Shown piece after piece: positions 57,960-64,000 of a stretch of DNA of 64,000 nt. Both the position numbers and the translations under genes were made by a program. This DNA is from Neisseria zalophi (lineage in GTDB: Bacteria > Pseudomonadota > Gammaproteobacteria > Burkholderiales > Neisseriaceae): the NCBI RefSeq assembly GCF_008807015.1, contig NZ_CP031700.1, positions 310,001 to 374,000 on the forward strand. The letters are read 5' to 3'. The stretch's first letter is position 1. Each line of letters starts with the position of its first letter. The notes below the pieces were generated by a model. That model was not told the origin of the DNA, searched no databases, and saw nothing but the letters and a program-made list of their open reading frames with translations.

Positions 57960-58223
57960 ATGCGCTCTTTTGCCCTTTTGGCTGTTTTTTCCCTACTGAG
58001 TGCCTGCTCTTGGGAAACCTATCAAAAAGCCGACGGCCACACTGCTTTAAAACCAAAATACCAACCCGGCACACCGGTGGTTTACCAAGATGGTACTTAT
58101 TCGCGCAATATGCGCTATAACCAATTCCGTCCCGAACAACGTGCCGTCACTTCAGGCGGTCACACGGAAAATGTACGCGGCACCAACTGGGAAGCCCCAA
58201 GTATGCCAAATACAGTGCAATAA
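57960..58223 (+). CDS. Small conserved lipoprotein
   Basis: 87 residues. A short signal ends in lipobox LSAC (Cys16). The mature part is polar, with GTPVVYQDGTYSRNMRYNQFRPEQRAV and an ending GTNWEAPSMPNTVQ. No domain family is recognised. AAGGA lies just upstream of the ATG. It may be co-transcribed with the HAD phosphatase 65 bp upstream; a DUS terminator follows. Confidence 0.75.
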   Translation: MRSFALLAVFSLLSACSWETYQKADGHTALKPKYQPGTPVVYQDGTYSRNMRYNQFRPEQRAVTSGGHTENVRGTNWEAPSMPNTVQ

Positions 58224-58241
58224 AACGGTATGGAATGATTA

Positions 58242-58270
58242 AGGCCGTCTGAAAATCATTCAGACGGCCT
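58242..58270. terminator. DUS inverted-pair terminator after the small lipoprotein gene
   Basis: AGGCCGTCTGAA and TTCAGACGGCCT with a five-base loop, 20 bp after the stop. Confidence 0.75.
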
Positions 58271-58326
58271 ACTTAAAAATTTAATATCCATTTCTAAAAC
58301 CTATCAAATTAAGGCAAAACAATAAT

Positions 58327-59694
58327 ATGAGCCAATCTTCTTTACATGTCGTTATTCTAGCTGCCGGAAAAGGCACCCGAATGTATTCCAAACTGCCTAA
58401 AGTATTACACCAAATCGGTGGCGAGCCGATGGTTCAGCGTGTTATCGACACCGCCCGCAGCTTAAACCCCGAAAGCATCAGTGTTGTGATCGGGCATGGT
58501 AAAGAAGCAGTTTTGGCGCAGGTGAAGCGTGATGTGAATTGGGTAGAGCAAAACGAGCAACTGGGCACCGGCCACGCGGTAAAAATTGCGCTACCACATT
58601 TGCCGGAAGAAGGCCGTACTTTGGTGCTCTATGGTGATGTGCCGTTAACCGATACCGCTACACTGGAAGCTTTGCTGGAAGCAGCCGGTGATGAAGTCGG
58701 CCTGCTAACCGATGTTTTAGACGATCCGACCGGATACGGCCGTATTATCCGCGACAACGGCAAAGTGGTGGCTATTGTCGAAGAAAAAGATGCCGATGCC
58801 GCTCAAAAAGCCATTCAAGAAACCAATACCGGTATTTTGGTATTGCCCAATGCCAAGCTTGCCGGATGGCTGAATAGCCTGCAAAGCAACAACGCACAAG
58901 GCGAATATTATCTGACCGATTTAATCGCCTTGGCCAATCGTGACGGCATTGCCGTTCACCCCGTGCAAGTTGCCGCATCTTATCTGGCGGCAGGCGTGAA
59001 CAATAAAGTGCAACTGGCCGAATTAGAACGGATTTTCCAAAAACAACAGGCACAAGCTTTGCTGAAAGCAGGCGTTACCCTGCGCGATCCCGATCGTTTT
59101 GATTTAAGAGGCCGTCTGAAACATGGTCAAGATGTGGTGATTGATGTGAATGTGGTATTGGAAGGTGAAGTGGAATTGGGCGACGATGTGGAAATCGGTG
59201 CCAATTGTATTATCCGTAATGCCACAATTGCTTCAGGTTCGAAAATTGCCCCGTTCTCTCATTTAGAAGGCTGCGAAGTGGGTGAAGATGCCCGTATCGG
59301 CCCGTTTGCCCGCCTGCGCGCCAATACCAAATTGGGCAACGGTGTTCATATCGGTAATTTTGTCGAAACCAAAAATACAACGATGGGCAATGGCAGCAAA
59401 GCCAACCATCTGACTTATCTGGGTGATTCCGAAGTCGGCAGCCAAACCAATATCGGCGCCGGTACGATTACTGCCAACTATGATGGCGTAAACAAACATA
59501 GAACAAAAATCGGCGATGATGTGCGTATCGGTTCGAATGTTGTGTTGGTGGCACCGGTTAGCTTGGGCAATAAGGTTACTGTGGGCGCGGGCAGTTCGAT
59601 TACCAAAAGTTGCGAAGACAATACTTTAGTACTCGCACGTGCACGCCAAACCGTTATCGAAGATTGGATACGGCCGGAAAAAAATCAGAAATAA
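58327..59694 (+). CDS. glmU: Bifunctional GlmU: glucosamine-1-P acetyltransferase / N-acetylglucosamine-1-P uridyltransferase
   Basis: 455 residues. The N-terminal pyrophosphorylase has [18 protein letters not shown] and the YGDVPLT metal site. The C-terminal left-handed beta-helix shows hexapeptide repeats and [25 protein letters not shown] with the acetyltransferase His. It makes UDP-GlcNAc for peptidoglycan and lipid A. A DUS lies in the interdomain linker coding region. glmS follows 89 bp later, giving a UDP-GlcNAc gene pair. Confidence 0.98.
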   Translation: MSQSSLHVVILAAGKGTRMYSKLPKVLHQIGGEPMVQRVIDTARSLNPESISVVIGHGKEAVLAQVKRDVNWVEQNEQLGTGHAVKIALPHLPEEGRTLVLYGDVPLTDTATLEALLEAAGDEVGLLTDVLDDPTGYGRIIRDNGKVVAIVEEKDADAAQKAIQETNTGILVLPNAKLAGWLNSLQSNNAQGEYYLTDLIALANRDGIAVHPVQVAASYLAAGVNNKVQLAELERIFQKQQAQALLKAGVTLRDPDRFDLRGRLKHGQDVVIDVNVVLEGEVELGDDVEIGANCIIRNATIASGSKIAPFSHLEGCEVGEDARIGPFARLRANTKLGNGVHIGNFVETKNTTMGNGSKANHLTYLGDSEVGSQTNIGAGTITANYDGVNKHRTKIGDDVRIGSNVVLVAPVSLGNKVTVGAGSSITKSCEDNTLVLARARQTVIEDWIRPEKNQK

Positions 59695-59783
59695 ATTTGC
59701 TGCTCAATAAAGCAATGGTCCGATCAGGCCGTCTGAAAGTCAGCCTGCCTGATTTTTTTACAACTTGATACTAAGGAACAATT

Positions 59784-61619
59784 ATGTGCGGTATCGTAGG
59801 TGCTATACGCGCCAATCACAATGTAGTGGATTTTCTAACAGACGGCTTAGAGCGTCTGGAATATCGTGGCTACGATTCATCAGGTATCGCCGTCAGTATC
59901 GACGGCAAAATCAAACGTGTCCGCCGTGTCGGCAGAGTGGCTTTAATGGCACAGGCAGCCAAAGAAAAAAATCTGTTCGGCCGTATCGGTATCGGTCATA
60001 CCCGTTGGGCGACACACGGTGGTGTTACCGAGCCGAATGCACACCCCCATATTTCAGGCGGCACCGTAGCGGTGGTGCATAACGGTATTATCGAAAACTT
60101 CGAAAGCGAGCGTCAGCGCTTACAAAAGCTCGGCTATGTTTTCGAATCACAAACCGATACCGAAGTGATTGCCCACAGCGTGAACCACGAATATCTGCAA
60201 ACCGGTGATTTGTTTACCGCCGTACAAGCAGCCTGCAAACGTTTTCACGGTGCTTTTGCCATTGCCGTTGTCGCACAAGACAATACCGAAAACATGGTGG
60301 TGGCGCGCATGGGTTGCCCGCTTTTGGTGGCTTTCGGTGAAGACGAAACCTTTATTGCTTCCGACGTATCGGCCGTCATCGCCTTTACCCGGCATATTGC
60401 TTATCTGGAAGACGGCGATATTGCCCTGCTCAGCACCAAAGGCATTGAAAAACTAATTGATAAAGACGGCCAAGTTGCCGAACGTAAAGTAAAAATTTCC
60501 GAGCTTTCTCTTGCCTCATTGGAATTAGGCCCATACAGCCATTTCATGCAAAAAGAAATACACGAGCAGCCGCGCGCAATTGCCGATACGGCTGAAGTAT
60601 TTCTAGAGGGCGGTTTTGAACCTGAAAACTTCGGCAGTAATGCCCGCGAGGTTTTCGATGATATCCACAGCATTAAGATTTTAGCGTGCGGCACTTCTTA
60701 TTATTCGGCCTTAACCGCCAAATATTGGCTGGAAAGCATTGCCAAAATGCCGACCGATGTCGAAATTGCCAGCGAATACCGTTATCGCGATGTGATTGCC
60801 GACCCCAAGCAAATGGTGATTACCATTTCCCAATCCGGTGAAACATTGGATACGATGGAAGCCTTAAAATACGCCAAATCGCTTGGGCATAAACATAGCT
60901 TATCCATTTGTAATGTGATGGAATCCGCCCTGCCGCGCGAAAGCGAACTTGTGCTTTACACCCGCGCCGGTGCCGAAATCGGCGTGGCTTCAACCAAAGC
61001 ATTTACCACTCAATTGGTGGTATTGTTCGGCTTAACCGTAACCTTAGGCAAAATGCGCGGCCACGTTTCCGCAGAGCAAGAGCAACACTATACGGAAGAG
61101 TTGCGCCAACTGCCCGGCAGCATTCAGCACGTATTGAATCTGGAACCGCAAATTACCGCTTGGGCGCAAAAATTTGCTTCCAAACAAAGCGCATTATTCC
61201 TAGGCCGCGGCATTCATTATCCGATTGCATTGGAAGGCGCGCTTAAATTAAAAGAAATCACTTATATTCACGCAGAAGCCTACCCGGCAGGCGAATTAAA
61301 ACACGGCCCGCTGGCGTTGGTAGATGAAAATATGCCCGTTGTCGTGATTGCCCCCAACGATATGTTGCTGGATAAAGTCAAAGCCAATATGCAGGAAGTC
61401 GGCGCGCGCGGTGGTGAGCTGTTTGTATTTACCGATCTAGACAGCAATTTTAATGAAGACGAAGGCGTGCATGTTATCCGCACCCCACGCCATGTCGGTG
61501 TACTATCCCCGATTGTTCATACTATCCCTGTTCAGCTGTTGTCTTACCATGCCGCGTTGGCTCGTGGTACTGATGTGGATAAACCGAGAAATTTGGCGAA
61601 ATCTGTTACGGTTGAGTGA
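59784..61619 (+). CDS. glmS: Glutamine-fructose-6-phosphate aminotransferase (isomerizing)
   Basis: 611 residues. The glutaminase domain begins MCGIVGAI, so Cys2 becomes the N-terminal nucleophile, with the GHTRWATHG block. Two SIS sugar-isomerase domains follow ([79 protein letters not shown]). The C terminus is the conserved [11 protein letters not shown], whose gene region is the attTn7 target in many bacteria. It makes glucosamine-6-phosphate. Confidence 0.98.
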   Translation: MCGIVGAIRANHNVVDFLTDGLERLEYRGYDSSGIAVSIDGKIKRVRRVGRVALMAQAAKEKNLFGRIGIGHTRWATHGGVTEPNAHPHISGGTVAVVHNGIIENFESERQRLQKLGYVFESQTDTEVIAHSVNHEYLQTGDLFTAVQAACKRFHGAFAIAVVAQDNTENMVVARMGCPLLVAFGEDETFIASDVSAVIAFTRHIAYLEDGDIALLSTKGIEKLIDKDGQVAERKVKISELSLASLELGPYSHFMQKEIHEQPRAIADTAEVFLEGGFEPENFGSNAREVFDDIHSIKILACGTSYYSALTAKYWLESIAKMPTDVEIASEYRYRDVIADPKQMVITISQSGETLDTMEALKYAKSLGHKHSLSICNVMESALPRESELVLYTRAGAEIGVASTKAFTTQLVVLFGLTVTLGKMRGHVSAEQEQHYTEELRQLPGSIQHVLNLEPQITAWAQKFASKQSALFLGRGIHYPIALEGALKLKEITYIHAEAYPAGELKHGPLALVDENMPVVVIAPNDMLLDKVKANMQEVGARGGELFVFTDLDSNFNEDEGVHVIRTPRHVGVLSPIVHTIPVQLLSYHAALARGTDVDKPRNLAKSVTVE

Positions 61620-61684
61620 TTGAAAAAAGAAGATTTTTTGCTAGCAAGTAATAAAATATCAAACTGTTGACACCAATATTTCTA

Positions 61685-61719
61685 CCTACTAAAGTTAATA
61701 TAACTTTGGTAGGTTTTTT
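61685..61719 (+). terminator. Terminator after glmS
   Basis: CCTACTAAAGTTA pairs with TAACTTTGGTAGG around ATA, with one G-T mismatch pair, followed by six or more T. Confidence 0.88.
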
Positions 61720-61895
61720 ATAATCTTAGGTTTAGTATTTTTAAATTAAAGAGCTATTTTAGTTTTAGATATACAGAGTTTAGGTATATGAAATATCAAT
61801 CATTTAGTAGTTATTATTTGAACTAAACTATCCGTAAGAGTGATTTTGAAAATTTAAGTTGGAAATTTTAAGCCTAAATTAAAAGGGAATCATAT

Positions 61896-63476
61896 ATGCA
61901 GCAATATATAACTAAATTAAAATTAACTAATTTCAAAAAGTTTAAACATCTAGAAGTGCAGTTTCAAGATGGTATTAATACTATTATTGGAGATAACGAA
62001 TCAGGGAAAAGTACGATTTTACAAGCAATCGAATTAGTATCTAAAGCTAGCCGGAATAGAGTTGAAATAATAGGTTTTGAGTCATTAATTAATAAGGAAG
62101 CTTGTCAGGAATTCATTCAATTAGAAATTAAATCATTTAATGATTTACCTAGAGTTCATGTCGAGTTGTTTTTAAGTGAGGATATAAAAAGCGAGCTTTC
62201 AGGGAAATATAATACTGATGAAATTGAAACGGTGGGATTACATATGGAAATACTGCCTAATGAGAGTTTAACTAGAGAGATAAAACAAGTTATTGAGCAA
62301 AATCCTGATAGTTTCCCTTTCGAATTCTATGTGGTTAAATTTTTTACATTTAGCGGGGAGTCTTATACGGGGTATAGTAGATATTTATCAACTTTAATAA
62401 TTGATAACTCAAATATTAATGGTGAATATGCGAATAAAGAATATACGAAAACAGTATACAAATCAGCCGTTAGTGATGTGCAAAATGTTTGGTTAAAAAA
62501 CCAATATAGACAACACAAAGAAGATTTCACATCGAACAATTTAAATACCATTAATTCAAGATTACAAGGAGAGTTTACTTTTGCTATACGCTCTAATTCT
62601 AAATCCAACTTGGAAACTGATATAGGACTTATACAAGATAATATACCTATTGAGGAAAAGGGTAAGGGGCTACAATGCTTTGTTAAAACAGAATTTGTAT
62701 TGTCTCAAAATATAGAAAGAAAAATAGATGTTTTATTACTTGAAGAGCCTGAAAATCATTTAAGCCACACTAATATGAAAAGACTTATTTCGAGAATTTC
62801 AAAATCAGCGCAAAGTCAAATTATCATTACAACACATAGTAGCTTAATTAGTAGTCGTTTAGATTTAAGAAAGGCAAAACTACTAAATAGTATTAGTGAA
62901 AATATTGGGACACTTTCTAATATATCGGAAGATACTGCAAAATTTTTTATTAAAGCACCAGATAGTAATATTTTAGAATTTATTCTATCCTCTAAAGTTA
63001 TTTTAGTAGAGGGTGATGCTGAATATATGTTGTTTGAGACAATTTATAAAAGTATGGGGCGTAGTATTGAGAATGATAGCTTACATATTATTTCTGTTGA
63101 TGGTCTTAGTTTTAAAAGGTACTTAGAGTTAGCTAGAATTCTGCAAATTAAAGTTGCTGTTATTAGGGATAATGATGGAAATTGGCAGAAAAACTGTATC
63201 GATAACTATAGAGAATACAATGATATAGATAATATTAAGATATTCTATGACGGAGACGAAATTAATAGAACCACTTTTGAAAAATGCATTTATCAAGATA
63301 ATAAAGAACTTTGTGATGATATATTTAAAAATTTAAGGTCAAATACCCCTGAAGAGTTTATGCTTGCCAATAAAGCTGAATCTGCTTTTAGGATTGCTGA
63401 TAAATGTGATGAGGAAAATATAACACTAAATGTACCTCAGTATATACAAGAGGCGATTAAATGGATAAACGAGTAA
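61896..63476 (+). CDS. OLD-family ATP-dependent endonuclease, GajA-like
   Basis: 526 residues, strongly AT-rich compared with glmS. An ABC-type ATPase has Walker A GDNESGKST (32-40), a signature-like EKGKGLQ (~254-261), Walker B LLLEEPENHLS (~280-290) and the H-loop TTHSS (~312-316). A C-terminal Toprim domain has VEGDAE (371-376), SVDG (~400-403) and RDNDG (424-428), the metal-binding acidic set. The stop overlaps a UvrD-like helicase gene by 16 bp, which defines the class 2 OLD / Gabija pairing. GajA nicks phage DNA when nucleotides are depleted. At 526 residues it is somewhat shorter than the best-studied GajA. Defence role is inferred from the pair. Confidence 0.85.
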   Translation: MQQYITKLKLTNFKKFKHLEVQFQDGINTIIGDNESGKSTILQAIELVSKASRNRVEIIGFESLINKEACQEFIQLEIKSFNDLPRVHVELFLSEDIKSELSGKYNTDEIETVGLHMEILPNESLTREIKQVIEQNPDSFPFEFYVVKFFTFSGESYTGYSRYLSTLIIDNSNINGEYANKEYTKTVYKSAVSDVQNVWLKNQYRQHKEDFTSNNLNTINSRLQGEFTFAIRSNSKSNLETDIGLIQDNIPIEEKGKGLQCFVKTEFVLSQNIERKIDVLLLEEPENHLSHTNMKRLISRISKSAQSQIIITTHSSLISSRLDLRKAKLLNSISENIGTLSNISEDTAKFFIKAPDSNILEFILSSKVILVEGDAEYMLFETIYKSMGRSIENDSLHIISVDGLSFKRYLELARILQIKVAVIRDNDGNWQKNCIDNYREYNDIDNIKIFYDGDEINRTTFEKCIYQDNKELCDDIFKNLRSNTPEEFMLANKAESAFRIADKCDEENITLNVPQYIQEAIKWINE

Positions 63477-64000
63477 TTTTTGCTGTAGCAGGTTCAGGGA
63501 AGTCAAAAACTATTATAGATAGAGTTCACGAAGATAGTAGGATTTTAATTTTTACATATACTGAATTAAATACATCGCAATTAAAGCAAAGGATCATTAA
63601 AAAATTAGGTTATATTCCTGAAGGTGTTAGGGTCTATACTTACTTTTCATTTCTCTACTCTTTTTGTTATAGACCATTATGTGGCTATGAATTAAAAACT
63701 AGAGGTATTGTATTCCCTAAAGAACCTGTTTCAAGGGGTATAAAAAGATATACCCGTGAGTATTATATAGACAGTAATGACCTAGTATATGCTCACAGAA
63801 TAGCTAAACTTTTAATTGATTTTGAAGTCATGCCCGAAGTAATCAGTAGAGTAGAGCGATATTTTGATTTGATTTGTATTGATGAAGTACAGGACTTTGC
63901 TGCAAATGATTTTAATTTTTTATGTGAATTGTCCAAAGCCACAATAGAAATAATGCTAGTTGGTGATTTTTATCAGCATACTTTTGATACTAGCAAAGAT
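63461..64000 (+). CDS. UvrD/Rep-like helicase, GajB-like (3' partial)
   Basis: 180 residues are visible, open to the last base of the window, so the 3' end is missing. It begins inside the end of the nuclease gene, implying translational coupling. Walker A is AVAGSGKSKT very close to the N terminus (~8-17), without the usual Q-motif leader. Walker B is CIDEVQD (~140-146) and motif III starts LVGDFYQHTFD. This matches the short-leader UvrD-like helicases of Gabija systems (GajB) and related class 2 OLD operons. In Gabija, GajB joins GajA in a defence complex. Confidence 0.82.
   Translation, partial: MDKRVIFAVAGSGKSKTIIDRVHEDSRILIFTYTELNTSQLKQRIIKKLGYIPEGVRVYTYFSFLYSFCYRPLCGYELKTRGIVFPKEPVSRGIKRYTREYYIDSNDLVYAHRIAKLLIDFEVMPEVISRVERYFDLICIDEVQDFAANDFNFLCELSKATIEIMLVGDFYQHTFDTSKD

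Noticed and set aside
61620-61895. Tn7-type transposon end between glmS and the nuclease gene
   Set aside because: No terminal TGT...ACA-bounded repeat or TnsB-site series could be found; only a terminator and AT-rich sequence are present.

Overview
The window is from a Neisseria-type chromosome (Betaproteobacteria, Neisseriaceae). The best evidence is dozens of DNA uptake sequences of the AG dialect (AGGCCGTCTGAA and its complement). They occur singly, inside genes such as leuS, mutS and glmU, and as inverted pairs that form terminators. GNA33/MltA, GNA1162-type lipoproteins, IS1106-like IS5 elements and a probable NrrF-type iron-regulated sRNA fit the same assignment. The AG dialect points to a non-pathogenic Neisseria rather than the meningococcus/gonococcus group, but the species cannot be read from this window.

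Layout. 0-2.8 kb: the 3' end of an RHS polymorphic toxin with a phospholipase A2-like tip, then four small AT-rich membrane proteins that look like a tandem immunity array. 3-6.5 kb: envelope genes (DUF218 protein, three lipoproteins including an OmpA-domain one, and a YiiX-type NlpC/P60 enzyme). 6.7-7.9 kb: an intact IS5-family element sitting inside a DUS pair. 8-13 kb: mltA and the efeUOB iron-uptake operon. 13-15.5 kb: a TsdA-like dihaem and a trihaem cytochrome c. 16-33.5 kb: mostly housekeeping (degV, folA, LOG, M48 protease, D-2-hydroxyacid dehydrogenase, FKBP, the CsgG/DUF4810/DUF799 lipoprotein operon, leuS, trpC, TRIC channel, rlmL-like, bioB, mutS). 33.5-34.4 kb: a small graveyard with a decayed IS copy and a frameshifted toxin tip next to its probable immunity gene. 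34.4-46 kb: glycine-zipper lipoprotein, CopD-like and TerC membrane proteins, isocitrate lyase, dienelactone hydrolase, thiQ/thiP, tldD, the sRNA, parA and gpmA. 46-54 kb: choline-to-betaine genes betB, betA and betT, with a Tat-exported FMN lactate oxidase between betB and betA. 54-61.6 kb: a TIGR02391 HEPN-like gene, a PTS_EIIC_2 membrane protein, thiB, a HAD phosphatase, a small lipoprotein, glmU and glmS. 61.9-64 kb: an AT-rich class 2 OLD nuclease/UvrD-like helicase pair (Gabija-like), cut by the window end, placed just downstream of glmS.

The conserved metabolic core is interrupted by AT-rich modules for conflict: the RHS toxin and immunity array, the dead toxin/immunity pair, and the Gabija-like system. 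Iron handling is a second theme (efeUOB with a candidate Fur site; Fur-box sRNA). The third theme is the DUS. Besides uptake it supplies terminators, abuts or overlaps start sites (mutS, DUF4810 gene), encodes a stop codon (thiP), and has received both IS5-family copies. No tRNA, rRNA, CRISPR array or replication origin was recognised.
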